Shown piece by piece: positions 1 to 7,572 of a stretch of DNA of 14,524 nucleotides. The DNA is from Acidobacteriota bacterium (GTDB lineage Bacteria; Acidobacteriota; Terriglobia; Terriglobales; Acidobacteriaceae). How positions within the stretch are numbered: the first letter of the stretch is position 1; each line of letters begins with the position of its first letter. A program made the position numbers and the translations under genes. The notes beneath the pieces are model-generated. The model worked only from the letters and a program-made list of their open reading frames with translations, did no database searches and had not been told where the DNA came from. The DNA lies in NCBI GenBank assembly GCA_021798235.1, contig JAJZMO010000230.1, positions 1-14,524 on the forward strand, in the 5' to 3' direction.

Positions 1-2173
1 TGAAGGAGAAGCGACCCGCTTTGTATCCACGCTCGCGCGACTCCGGCAGCATGGCGAAGAGGTCGCGGATGGCGGTGAAGACGCCGGTGTAGGTGGCTGG
101 GTTCGAACGCGGCGTGCGGCCAATGGGAGACTGGTCAATCTGCACAGCCTTGTCGATTTGTTGCAGTCCATCGACGCGCGTGTGCGCCAGCGGTGCTTCT
201 CGTGAGCGATAGAGCAGCTGCGCCAAAGCGCGATAGAGCGTGTTGTTGACCAGCGTGCTCTTGCCAGAACCGGAGACGCCGGTCACGGCCGTCATCACGC
301 CCAGCGGAAAGCGCGCGGTGACGTTGCGCAGATTGTGCCCGCGCGCGCCCTGCACGGTGATCCACTGCTTGCCGGTTGGGCGCGGCGTGGAGCGGGGAAC
401 TGTCTCCAACTTTCCAGCCAGGTATTGTCCGGTAAGGGAGCCGGGAGTTTTTTCGATGGCATCGGGTGTGCCACTGGCGATGAGCGCTCCACCCAAACGG
501 CCAGCGCCGGGGCCAAGGTCGAGCACATAGTCCGCGCGGCGAATGGTGTCCTCATCATGCTCGACGACAAGAACGGTGTTGCCCAAATCGCGCAGAGAGA
601 GCAGCGCGGCGATCAGGCGATCATTGTCGCGCTGATGCAGTCCGATGGAGGGTTCGTCGAGCACGTAGAGCACGCCGCGCAGGCGCGAGCCGATCTGTGT
701 GGCCAGGCGAATGCGCTGCGCCTCGCCGCCAGAGAGTGTGGCTGAGCTGCGATTGAGGGTGAGGTAGCCCAGACCGACGGCGTTCAAAAATTCCAGCCGC
801 TCGGCAATCTCGCTCTGCAAGCGCCCGGCGATCTTGCGCTCACGTTCGGAAAATTTAAGGCCGCGCGCAGCCGTAAGAGACTTGACGAGTGGTAGAGCGA
901 CAAATTCGGCAATGGAATAGCCGCCAACACGGACGCTGAGCGATTCTGGGCGCAGGCGCTGGCCGTGGCACTCCGTGCATTCGGATGCGGACATGTATTC
1001 CAGCAAGCGCTGCTTTTGTCCGTCGGATGCAGTCTCCTCCAGCGCGTCGCGAAGCCAGCCCAGAATGCCCGTGAAGAGACCGCGCCGTGCATGGTTCGGC
1101 TCCGGGCCATTGAGCAAAATCTGTTGTTGGCGCTCGGTTAGGCTTTCAAAGGGCTTCTTTAGGTCAATCTTTTCCTGCTCGGCAACTCTGCGCAGCATCC
1201 GCACCAGTGCTTCCGTGCTGCTGCCCGGCCCCAAGCCCCCCTCCAGCAGGGGCTTAGTCCAATCCACAATCACCTTGGCAGGGTCGAAGTCATAGAGTCC
1301 ACCAAGGCCGTTGCAATGGGGACAAGCGCCAAAGGCGCTGTTGAAGGAAAAGCTGCGTGGCTCCAGCTTCGGGACGCTGGTGCCGCAATCAATACAGGCC
1401 AGCAGTGAGGAGTGCAAATGTTCGCGCGTTGCGCCCGTGCTGGCGTTGGTGATGCCGACGAGCACCAGCCCGCCGGTCATTTGTAGCGCCCGGGCCACGG
1501 CAGATTCCAAGCGCTTCTCCACGCCGGGCTTCATAATTAGCCGGTCAAGTATGGCCTCAATCGTGTGATTTTTGCGCTTGTCTAGCGGGATGGGTTCGGC
1601 TAAATCGCGAACAACACCGTCCACGCGCGCGCGAAAGCCCTGCTGGTCGAGCTTCTCCAACTCGTCGCGGAACTCCCCCTTGCGTCCGCGCACGATAGGC
1701 GCATAGATGGTGATGCGCTGGCCTTCGCCTTGCTCCCAACCCTGTTCCAGAATCTGCGCCAGAATCTGTTCCGGGCTTTGCCGTGCGATGGGTTGACCGC
1801 AGTTTGGGCAATGCGGCGTGCCAATGGAGGCGTACAAAAGGCGTAGATAGTCGTAGATTTCCGTGACAGTGCCTACGGTCGAGCGTGGACTGCGGGTCGT
1901 CGTGCGCTGTTCAATGGAAATCGCCGGGCTGAGGCCTTCGATGGAGTCCACATCGGGCCGCTCCATCTGATCGAGGAACTGTCGTGCGTAGGCGGAGAGC
2001 GTCTCCACGTAGCGGCGCTGGCCCTCCGCGTAGATGGTGTCAAAGGCCAGCGAAGATTTGCCGGAGCCAGAGAGGCCGGTGACCACGGTGAAGGAATTGC
2101 GCGGAATGGACACCGTGATATTTTTGAGATTGTGCTGGCGGGCACCACGGACGGTGATTTGACGGACAGGCAT
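1..2173 (-). CDS. uvrA: Excinuclease ABC subunit A (UvrA), C-terminus missing at window edge
   Basis: UvrA is the damage-recognition ATPase of nucleotide excision repair; it dimerises, scans DNA and loads UvrB. 724 codons are visible of a protein that is usually about 940. The first Walker A, GLSGSGKS, is at residues 33-40, followed by the UvrA block IYAEGQRRYVETLSAYARQF. The first zinc module has cysteines C260, C263, C284 and C287, matching the spacing in E. coli UvrA. The ABC signature LSGGE is at 480-484, and the second Walker A, GVSGSGKS, is at 632-639. The frame is open throughout with no stop. The gene leaves the window within the motif GYKAGRFSF, just before the second zinc finger, so the cut is the window edge and not a mutation. 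The ATG start has an AGGAG ribosome binding site at 2176-2180. The N-terminal CPNC pair (in GTPHCPNCGQ) is common in non-proteobacterial UvrA. No uvrB or uvrC is nearby. Confidence 0.98.
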   Translation of the reverse strand, partial: MPVRQITVRGARQHNLKNITVSIPRNSFTVVTGLSGSGKSSLAFDTIYAEGQRRYVETLSAYARQFLDQMERPDVDSIEGLSPAISIEQRTTTRSPRSTVGTVTEIYDYLRLLYASIGTPHCPNCGQPIARQSPEQILAQILEQGWEQGEGQRITIYAPIVRGRKGEFRDELEKLDQQGFRARVDGVVRDLAEPIPLDKRKNHTIEAILDRLIMKPGVEKRLESAVARALQMTGGLVLVGITNASTGATREHLHSSLLACIDCGTSVPKLEPRSFSFNSAFGACPHCNGLGGLYDFDPAKVIVDWTKPLLEGGLGPGSSTEALVRMLRRVAEQEKIDLKKPFESLTERQQQILLNGPEPNHARRGLFTGILGWLRDALEETASDGQKQRLLEYMSASECTECHGQRLRPESLSVRVGGYSIAEFVALPLVKSLTAARGLKFSERERKIAGRLQSEIAERLEFLNAVGLGYLTLNRSSATLSGGEAQRIRLATQIGSRLRGVLYVLDEPSIGLHQRDNDRLIAALLSLRDLGNTVLVVEHDEDTIRRADYVLDLGPGAGRLGGALIASGTPDAIEKTPGSLTGQYLAGKLETVPRSTPRPTGKQWITVQGARGHNLRNVTARFPLGVMTAVTGVSGSGKSTLVNNTLYRALAQLLYRSREAPLAHTRVDGLQQIDKAVQIDQSPIGRTPRSNPATYTGVFTAIRDLFAMLPESRERGYKAGRFSF

Positions 2174-2422
2174 TACTCCTAGGATTTCGAGGCGGACAGT
2201 CCCTGTCAAGCGCACCGGCGTGAATGCAGAATGGGAAGGATTGGATCGGCTGTGGGCGAAGGAACCTGATTTGCCAACAAATTCCCTCTTGCCTTGCCGA
2301 TAGAGTCTGTGAGAAAACTGCGCAAAAGCGTGATGCTGGCGCTAGATTCCTCCAGGTTCTGCATGGGGGAGTCCGTTGTGGGAACGGTGTAGTCGTAAAT
2401 TGTATCTGGGCAGGGAAAAAAT
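2174..2422. other. Non-coding stretch between uvrA and the small membrane ORF
   Basis: These 249 bases must hold the uvrA promoter (minus) and the promoter of the small plus-strand ORF. Apart from the palindrome at 2195-2207 I see no RNA gene, convincing promoter or terminator. A plus-strand reading frame of 170 codons runs through it from 2224 to 2736. Its composition is unlike a protein (Cys- and Gly-rich) and it crosses into the antisense of the STN gene, so I do not call it. Confidence 0.5.
2195..2207. promoter_or_regulatory. 13-bp palindrome upstream of uvrA (possible operator)
   Basis: GACAG-tcc-CTGTC is a perfect inverted repeat 22 bases upstream of the uvrA start. On the minus strand one arm overlaps TTGACA (complement of 2204-2209), which looks like a -35 box. 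The -10 this would imply is poor and would lie on the uvrA ribosome binding site, so a promoter is doubtful. Because uvrA is often under SOS control, an operator role is worth considering. The sequence does not match the well-known E. coli (CTG-N10-CAG) or B. subtilis (GAAC-N4-GTTC) LexA boxes. The site is seen directly; its function is inferred. Confidence 0.3.
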
Positions 2423-2602
2423 ATGATGATGATGATGGTGGTTTGTGTTTCTATAGCCGCTCTGGTGTTGGGGGTGTTGCTGGCTTATGGGATTTGCCAC
2501 GCAATGTTTGGCGCTTTTCGCCACCACGTGCAAATGCGTGCGCTGCGTGCCCAGAGCAGCTCTGTGACTGCTGCAACTACGGTTGCCCCGTCAGCACTAT
2601 AG
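2423..2602 (+). CDS. Small single-pass membrane protein, 59 aa, starting with five ATG codons
   Basis: Not a family I can name. The reading frame begins with five consecutive ATG codons (2423-2437). It encodes one hydrophobic segment of about 19 residues (7-25, VCVSIAALVLGVLLAYGIC), then a basic, His-containing stretch (R33, H34, H35, R39, R42) and a Ser/Thr/Ala-rich tail ending at a TAG stop. The positive charges after the segment suggest the C-terminus is cytoplasmic. A purine-rich ribosome binding site, CAGGGA (2411-2416), lies about seven bases before the first ATG. This, together with the clean hydrophobic-then-basic layout, is the reason to call a gene this short. It is convergent with the STN-domain gene, 36 bases away. 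It could be a chance ORF; homologues in related genomes would settle it. Confidence 0.55.
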   Translation: MMMMMVVCVSIAALVLGVLLAYGICHAMFGAFRHHVQMRALRAQSSSVTAATTVAPSAL

Positions 2603-2638
2603 CTGATTTTGCGCTTCCGTTGTCGTGGGCCAAGCTCT

Positions 2639-3205
2639 CTAATGCGAGAGCGAGAGGTCTAATTCCTTGGGCGGATGCTTTGCATCTCCGCCAACCAACA
2701 CATAGTTATATTGGCTGCCTTGCAGCAGTGCGTTGATCGTTTGGATCACGGTTGCCGGGCCGTATGTTCCATAGATGCGCATATCGCTATCCAGCCCAAC
2801 CACTTTCAATCCAGTTTGCTTGCTGATCGTGTTCAGTATCGCTTGCAGGCTGGAGTTTTTTGCCACGATCGTGAGTTGATCGCCGTTCAGTGTGACCGTG
2901 GCGGGTTGCGCCGGCTGCTGTGCAGGCGGAATGGGCCACGCGGGTGCAGCGGGCTTGACGGGTGCTGGCGGCGCAACGGGAGCAGCTTGTGCGGAAGCAA
3001 CGGCCCGGGTTCGCCGCTGTGTTTTGCGAGGATGCTTGTGTGCATGCTTCTTGGGCGCTGTGGCGGGTTGGGCCTTGGTTGTTGGTGGGGCCGCGGATAC
3101 CGTCTGCGCGAGCGTTCTGCCACAGCAAATCCAAAAGAAACAGAAGCACAGAGAGCAGACGATCGGGTGCAAGGCTCGTATCGGTTGAAAGCTGCGGTGT
3201 GCCAT
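2639..3205 (-). CDS. Exported STN-domain (secretin/TonB short N-terminal) protein
   Basis: 188 residues. An N-terminal hydrophobic stretch (about 14-29) followed by TLA-Q looks like a signal peptide with cleavage near residue 33. Residues 35-103 form a Pro/Ala/Lys-rich linker with a strongly basic, His-containing cluster at 52-67. Residues about 105-172 (TLNGDQLTIVAKNSSLQAILNTISKQTGLKVV... to YNYVLVG) match the secretin and TonB short N-terminal (STN) fold: a beta strand, the S-LQAIL helix, an oxidised-looking target strand and a second helix. In larger proteins this domain precedes secretin or TonB-receptor barrels, where it acts in periplasmic docking. Here it stands alone with no barrel or plug, so it is probably a periplasmic adaptor or remnant. 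No secretin or pilus gene is in the window. The ATG has no clear ribosome binding site. It is divergent from the nitroreductase gene, across 169 bases. Confidence 0.75.
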   Translation of the reverse strand: MAHRSFQPIRALHPIVCSLCFCFFWICCGRTLAQTVSAAPPTTKAQPATAPKKHAHKHPRKTQRRTRAVASAQAAPVAPPAPVKPAAPAWPIPPAQQPAQPATVTLNGDQLTIVAKNSSLQAILNTISKQTGLKVVGLDSDMRIYGTYGPATVIQTINALLQGSQYNYVLVGGDAKHPPKELDLSLSH

Positions 3206-3374
3206 CGTGCAACTAGACTAGCAGCGATAGGAATGCGTGCATAGATGGCTGCCCAGGCTCACCATGCGGAGTGAGGTCGATCTTTGGGTCGCATTCCCGT
3301 ATCGCATTGGTATATCCTTGCCAAGGAATGAAAAAAATATCCGAAGCGACTTGCTGTGGGTGGATAGGCCAATT

Positions 3375-4022
3375 ATGAGCGCACAAAAAGAAAAGTCCCT
3401 GACGCAGGTCATCGCACAGCGCAGAGCTACGCCCAGCTTTGATGGCACGCCCATACCTGATGTGGATTTGAAAAAGATTTTGAACGCCGGTTTGAGCGCT
3501 CCCAGCGGATACAACATGCAGCCATGGCGCTTTGTGGTTGTCCGGAGCGCCGAGCAGAAGAAGCGGCTCCGTCTGGCCAGTTTTAATCAAGCCAAGGTCG
3601 AAGAGGCTTCCGCAGTAATCGTCGCCTGTGGGGATGCGGATGGTTGGCGCAACGGTGATTTGGAGGAGATGCTGCGCCTTGGCAAAGAAGGCGGCATGTC
3701 CGAGAGTTATGCCGAGCAGGCCCTCCAGAATATCCCTAATTATCTTTCCAATCATCCCAACATCAATATGTGGCTCACCAAACAAGTGATGATTGCCTTT
3801 ACGCATATGATGCTGATGGCGGAAGCGCTGGGCTACGATACCGCGCCCATGGAAGGTTTTGAGCAGGAAAAGGTTCGCGAAGTGTTGAAACTACCGCTCA
3901 GCTACCATGTGGCCGCGTTGCTGGCGGTGGGGCACCGCAAGGGAACGGACAAGCATAACGGCGGCCGCTTTGAGATGGCGCGCGTTGTGTTTGATGACGA
4001 ATTTGGTCGACACCTGCACTAA
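3375..4022 (+). CDS. Nitroreductase family FMN-dependent oxidoreductase
   Basis: A 215-residue protein of the nitroreductase fold, which are homodimeric FMN enzymes using NAD(P)H to reduce nitro groups, quinones or other acceptors. The family marks are an Arg-Arg pair at 16-17 followed by TPSF (FMN phosphate contact region), SAPSGYNMQPWRFVVV at 41-56 (FMN-binding loop), a middle helix rich in Met (137-149), GYDTAPMEGF at 153-162 and the C-terminal strand ALLAVG at 181-186. The start chosen is the ATG encoding MSAQKEKS. The frame stays open to 3237, but those extra 46 residues do not resemble the family N-terminus. The ribosome binding site (GGATAGG) is weak. The native substrate cannot be read from the sequence. 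It is the first gene of a plus-strand run with a Nudix hydrolase and an alpha/beta hydrolase. Confidence 0.92.
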   Translation: MSAQKEKSLTQVIAQRRATPSFDGTPIPDVDLKKILNAGLSAPSGYNMQPWRFVVVRSAEQKKRLRLASFNQAKVEEASAVIVACGDADGWRNGDLEEMLRLGKEGGMSESYAEQALQNIPNYLSNHPNINMWLTKQVMIAFTHMMLMAEALGYDTAPMEGFEQEKVREVLKLPLSYHVAALLAVGHRKGTDKHNGGRFEMARVVFDDEFGRHLH

Positions 4023-4071
4023 ATGATTGCAGAATTTGCGTCCTCGATCTCTGGTTGGCATCTCCATATAC

Positions 4072-4536
4072 ATGGCAAGGGAATATCCATCTGCACCGGT
4101 TTTGGGAGTGAGCGCAGTCGTGGTTGCTCCTGCGCAGCCGCAGCCAGGTGCCTGCGGGCTGGTGCTCGTTCGTCGCGGCACACAGCCACTCTTGGGCGAG
4201 TGGTCTCTGCCGGGTGGAGCGGTGGAGTTGGGCGAGACCATCGAACAAGCCGTTGTGCGCGAGGTGCGCGAGGAAACAGGCTTGATCGTGCGACCTCTGT
4301 GCATCGTGCAGGTGCTGGATCGGATCCACCAAGACCCCATGGGTCGGGTGCAATATCACTACGTGTTGATCAATTTTCTTTGCAATGTGGAGAGCGGCAC
4401 TCTTAGCGCAGGCAGCGATGCGGCGGAGACTTGCTGGGCCGATGCGCAAGATTTGCAGCGGTATGCAATCGCACCGGAGACGCTGGCGGTAATTCACAAA
4501 GCGAGGACCATGCTGGCCGCGGAGTTGCACGCGTGA
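4072..4536 (+). CDS. Nudix hydrolase
   Basis: A 154-residue Nudix-fold pyrophosphohydrolase, cleaving nucleoside diphosphates linked to another moiety. The Nudix box is complete at residues 49-71: G-x5-E-x7-REVREETGL, with the metal-binding glutamates E64, E67 and E68. Upstream is GEWSLPGG (42-49), typical of ADP-ribose/NADH pyrophosphatase-like and MutT-like members; substrate choice cannot be fixed from this. The ATG encoding MAREYPS is taken as start because the following strand, VLGVSAVVV, aligns with the usual first strand. A TTG at 4027 would add 15 residues and leave only four bases after the nitroreductase stop. The final codons overlap the start of the alpha/beta hydrolase gene, pointing to an operon. 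Confidence 0.93.
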   Translation: MAREYPSAPVLGVSAVVVAPAQPQPGACGLVLVRRGTQPLLGEWSLPGGAVELGETIEQAVVREVREETGLIVRPLCIVQVLDRIHQDPMGRVQYHYVLINFLCNVESGTLSAGSDAAETCWADAQDLQRYAIAPETLAVIHKARTMLAAELHA

Positions 4537-5540
4537 CCCAGCCCTCCATCCCAACCCGTGCAAGAAAAGTACAGTCAAACCGCCAGCGTATTTCTTTACG
4601 CGCGGAGTTGTTCCGTGCGGGAAAATGGTTTGCCTGGGGCGTGGTTGCGCTGCTGCTCGGGTTGGGCGCGGCCATATATTGGAATCCACTCTGGGTGGTC
4701 GATCAAGGAGTGCATCTGCAGTTTGCCATGGAGGGCGTGCATAGCGAGTTTGTGCAGATTGGCTCCAACCGCGTGCATTATTACGTGGGGGGCAGAGGAA
4801 CTCCGCTGCTGCTGATCCACGGCATGGGCGGGCGGGCTGAGGATTGGTCCCCGGCAATTTCCATTCTGACGCAGAATGGCTTTCGCATTTATGCCATCGA
4901 TTTATTGGGGAGTGGGTTGAGTTCCCATCCCGATATTGCGTACTCCATCCCCGAGCAAACGACGATGGTCCGGGGATTTTTGACGGCTATGCACTTGAAG
5001 CCAGTAGATGTGGCGGGCTGGTCGCTGGGCGGATGGGTGGCGCTGAAACTGGCAGCGAATGATCCTGAGTGTGTGCAGCGTTTGGTGCTGATCGATAGTG
5101 CAGGATTGACGTTTTACGTCCCTTTTGGTCCGCAGGTATTTACGCCAACGGACAAGGCAGGTTTGCAACGGCTGCTGTCACTGCTGACGCCCAACCCCGT
5201 GCCGATGCCAAACTTTGTGGCGCGAGCGGTACTGCGCAGACTGCAGAAAAATAATTGGGTCGTGCAACGCACGGTGCAATCGGCCATTGTGGGGCATCGC
5301 ATGGATGGCAGGTTGGATGCAATTCATATTCCAGTATTGCTGGCCTGGGGCGCACAGGATGCACTGATTCCTCCATCCATCGCAGAGACGATGCACCAGC
5401 AGATGCCGCAATCCGTGCTCGAAATGTATTCAGGCTGCGGCCACAGTGCTCCCATTGCTTGTGCAGCGCGCATGATGCCCAATGTGGTGCGCTTTTTGCA
5501 AAGTAATCCACCCATGGCTGGCGGCGAGTTCACAAAGTGA
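4533..5540 (+). CDS. Membrane-anchored alpha/beta hydrolase
   Basis: 335 residues from a GTG that overlaps the Nudix stop codon (GTGA). A GGAG ribosome binding site at 4521-4524 is eight bases away, which decides this start over longer in-frame options inside the Nudix gene. After a basic N-terminus, one membrane segment lies at about 34-50. The catalytic domain begins near 72: oxyanion-hole HGMGG at 96-100, nucleophile elbow GWSLGG with Ser164, then probable acid Asp276 (AWGAQDALIPP) and His304 (SGCGHSAP), so the Ser-Asp-His triad is complete. The cap region is about 192-260. The positive-inside rule puts the catalytic domain in the periplasm. Likely an esterase, lipase or C-C hydrolase-like enzyme; the substrate is unknown. 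It is convergent with ubiX across 65 bases, where I see no clear terminator. Confidence 0.9.
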   Translation: MTQPSIPTRARKVQSNRQRISLRAELFRAGKWFAWGVVALLLGLGAAIYWNPLWVVDQGVHLQFAMEGVHSEFVQIGSNRVHYYVGGRGTPLLLIHGMGGRAEDWSPAISILTQNGFRIYAIDLLGSGLSSHPDIAYSIPEQTTMVRGFLTAMHLKPVDVAGWSLGGWVALKLAANDPECVQRLVLIDSAGLTFYVPFGPQVFTPTDKAGLQRLLSLLTPNPVPMPNFVARAVLRRLQKNNWVVQRTVQSAIVGHRMDGRLDAIHIPVLLAWGAQDALIPPSIAETMHQQMPQSVLEMYSGCGHSAPIACAARMMPNVVRFLQSNPPMAGGEFTK

Positions 5541-5605
5541 ATCGCGGATTTCTTGGCTCGCTGCGCTTGCTCGGAAGTTCAGTACCAAGGCAAACAGTCG
5601 AAAAA

Positions 5606-6217
5606 TTATTCTTGGTTTCCCGGCCATTGATAGGAACGCGGTTGCGCAAGGCCAATGTGCGCCAACACGCGTTCGACGAAATGTTGCGCCATGTCTTCCA
5701 CGCTGACAGGGTGATTGTAGAAGGCGGGAATGACGGGGAAGATCACTGCGCCTGCATCCGCAGCCAGACTCATATTGCGCAGATGAATTTTATTGAAGGG
5801 TGTCTCGCGCAGACAGAGCAAGAGTGTTCGCCGCTCTTTTAGGCAAACATCGGCGGCGCGGGCGATGAGCGTCTCCGCCGTGCCGTGCGCGATGCTGGCC
5901 AGTGTCCCCATGCTGCATGGCAGCACAATCATTCCGTCCGTTGGATAGCTGCCGCTGGCAATGGGCGCGCCAATGTCGGCGGGTGCATGCAAGTGAATCT
6001 TTTCGCTGGGCGCTCCCAGTAGCCGCTCCGCCAGATGATTGCGTCCGTGTACGTTGAGTTCCTCTGCGAGTACCCGCAGGGATGCTTCGGACGGAACCAA
6101 ATGCACGCGCGCGACCCGCACATCGGCGACCAATGTACGCAACAAGGTGCGCGCCAGCAAGACGCCGCTCGCCCCGGTGATGGCAACGGTAAGCGTTTTG
6201 GCTGGCGCGGTGGTCAT
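5606..6217 (-). CDS. ubiX: Flavin prenyltransferase UbiX
   Basis: 203 residues. UbiX joins a dimethylallyl group to reduced FMN, making the prenylated FMN cofactor of UbiD-type decarboxylases. Visible family marks are the phosphate-binding GASG at 15-18, ASGSYPTDGMIVLPCSMGTLASIAHG at 87-112 (the usual SGS-T-GM-V-PCSM-TL-IA-G block), the basic helix with LKERRTLLLCLRETPFNKIHLRNM at 126-149, and C-terminal PAFYNHP at 164-170. The length is normal. No ubiD is in the window, so the client decarboxylase lies elsewhere. The ATG directly follows the purB stop codon with no spacer. The ribosome binding site AGGA lies inside purB and within a 14-base palindrome, suggesting translational coupling. Confidence 0.95.
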   Translation of the reverse strand: MTTAPAKTLTVAITGASGVLLARTLLRTLVADVRVARVHLVPSEASLRVLAEELNVHGRNHLAERLLGAPSEKIHLHAPADIGAPIASGSYPTDGMIVLPCSMGTLASIAHGTAETLIARAADVCLKERRTLLLCLRETPFNKIHLRNMSLAADAGAVIFPVIPAFYNHPVSVEDMAQHFVERVLAHIGLAQPRSYQWPGNQE

Positions 6218-7519
6218 TTATGCTTCGTCCTGCAGGACGCGCGCAAAGATTGCGTCCACGTTGGCCAGTTGGCGATTCAGGTCAAAGGCGCGTTGCAGCT
6301 TTTCCGGAGGAAGCAGCCGCGTAATCTCCGGTTCTGCGCAGATGAGTTCCTTGTAGTTCAACTCCTCTTTCCATGCGCGCATGGCATGCGACTGCACCAG
6401 GCGATAAGCGTCTTCGCGCAACATGCCGGCCTCGGCCAGGTCGAGCAGAAGCTGGCCAGAGAAAATCAGTCCGCCGGTGGATTCAAGATTGCGCAGCATT
6501 CGCTGCGGATAGACAAGCAATTTGTCGATGAGCGTCGTGGTTTTGTCGAGCAAATAATCCGCAAGAATGGTGGAGTCGGGCAGGATGACACGCTCGACGG
6601 AAGAGTGCGAAATATCGCGCTCATGCCAGAGCGCGATGTCTTCCAGTGCCGGTTGCACATTGCCGCGAATCACACGTGCCAGGCCGCTGATCTGCTCACA
6701 GGTGATGGGATTGCGCTTGTGCGGCATGGCGGAGGAGCCTTTTTGTTTTTCTGAGAAGAATTCTTCGGCCTCGCGCACCTCTGTGCGTTGCAGGTGGCGG
6801 ATTTCAACGGCAATCTTGTCGAGTGTGGAGGCAAGAATGGCCAGTGCTGCGATGTAGGCCGCGTGGCGGTCGCGTTGAATGACCTGGGTGGCCACGGGCG
6901 CGGGAACCAGGCCGAGTTTTTTGCAAATAGCTGCCTCGTGCTCTGGCTTCAAATGGCCAAAGGTGCCCACGGCGCCGGAGAGTTTGCCAATGCGCAACTG
7001 TTCGGCAGCTGCGGTAAAGCGAGTGCGGTTGCGGCGCATCTCCGCGTACCAATTGAGCAGCTTGAGGCCGAAGGTGGTGGGTTCGGCGTGGACGCCATGC
7101 GTGCGTCCAATAGTGGGCGTGTGTTGAAACTCAACGGCGCGACGACGCAGCACATCCAGCAGGCGCACGATGCCTGCGTCGATGAGTGCGGATGCTTCCA
7201 GAATTTGCAGCGCCTGTGCGGTATCCACCACATCGGTCGAGGTGAGGCCATAATGCAGCCAGCGCGATTCGGGACCAATCTTCTCTGCAACGGCAGTGGT
7301 AAAGGCGATTACGTCGTGGCGGACCTCCGCTTCAATCTGCTGGATGCGAGCCAGGTCAAAGCCACCGCGCTCACGAATGGCGCGGGCCGCTTCTTTAGGC
7401 ACAATGCCAGCTTCCGCCAATGTTTCTGACGCTGCGGTCTCAACCTCCAGCCACATGCGGTACTTATTTTCTTCGTTCCAGATGCGGCCCATTTGAGGCC
7501 GGGTGTAGCGCTCGATCAC
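6218..7519 (-). CDS. purB: Adenylosuccinate lyase
   Basis: 433 residues, the usual length for the compact bacterial form. PurB catalyses two beta-eliminations in purine synthesis: SAICAR to AICAR plus fumarate, and adenylosuccinate to AMP plus fumarate. It acts as a cytosolic homotetramer. Family marks include RYTRPQM near the N-terminus, HDVIAF at 68-73, LHYGLTSTDVVDTA at 88-101, GRTHGVHAEPTTFG at 138-151 (with the active-site histidine H141), and the fumarase/aspartase superfamily signature GSSAMPHKRNP at 261-271, containing the catalytic serine loop. The start is GTG with a strong AAGGAG ribosome binding site five bases upstream. It lies 53 bases after the glutaredoxin-like gene and directly abuts ubiX, so the three are probably co-transcribed. 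Confidence 0.98.
   Translation of the reverse strand: MIERYTRPQMGRIWNEENKYRMWLEVETAASETLAEAGIVPKEAARAIRERGGFDLARIQQIEAEVRHDVIAFTTAVAEKIGPESRWLHYGLTSTDVVDTAQALQILEASALIDAGIVRLLDVLRRRAVEFQHTPTIGRTHGVHAEPTTFGLKLLNWYAEMRRNRTRFTAAAEQLRIGKLSGAVGTFGHLKPEHEAAICKKLGLVPAPVATQVIQRDRHAAYIAALAILASTLDKIAVEIRHLQRTEVREAEEFFSEKQKGSSAMPHKRNPITCEQISGLARVIRGNVQPALEDIALWHERDISHSSVERVILPDSTILADYLLDKTTTLIDKLLVYPQRMLRNLESTGGLIFSGQLLLDLAEAGMLREDAYRLVQSHAMRAWKEELNYKELICAEPEITRLLPPEKLQRAFDLNRQLANVDAIFARVLQDEA
6226..6239 (-). promoter_or_regulatory. Palindrome over the ubiX ribosome binding site
   Basis: CGTCCTGCAGGACG is a perfect 14-base palindrome within the last purB codons (VLQDEA). In the minus-strand transcript it can fold as a 5-bp stem with a UGCA loop. 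The AGGA that serves as ubiX ribosome binding site sits in the loop-to-3'-arm part of this hairpin. Ribosomes finishing purB would open it, so it may tie ubiX translation to purB. The stem is short and also codes for protein, so this is tentative. Confidence 0.35.
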
Positions 7520-7572
7520 AATTACTCCTTAAAAAAATCTGCAAAAAATGTGTGTAACAACGTCCATTGTGG

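Noticed and set aside
2342..2533. Minus-strand frame with a six-histidine run
   Set aside because: The histidines are simply the antisense of the tandem ATG codons of the small membrane ORF.
2224..2736. 170-codon plus-strand reading frame across the uvrA-STN gap
   Set aside because: Cys/Gly/Arg-rich composition unlike a real protein, no ribosome binding site, overlaps the antisense of the STN gene and contains the better small membrane ORF in another frame.
3213..3806. 197-codon minus-strand frame opposite the nitroreductase
   Set aside because: Fully antisense to a clear family member; no recognisable domain of its own.
3898..4857. 319-codon minus-strand frame opposite the Nudix and hydrolase genes
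   Set aside because: Spans the antisense of three clear genes and reads as low-information sequence; a shadow of GC-rich coding bias.
5584..5616. ACCAAG / CTTGGT inverted repeat between the alpha/beta hydrolase and ubiX genes
   Set aside because: Six-base arms with a 21-base loop that overlap the ubiX stop; too weak to call a bidirectional terminator.
6035..6754. 239-codon plus-strand frame opposite ubiX and purB
   Set aside because: Antisense to two certain genes, no domain recognised.
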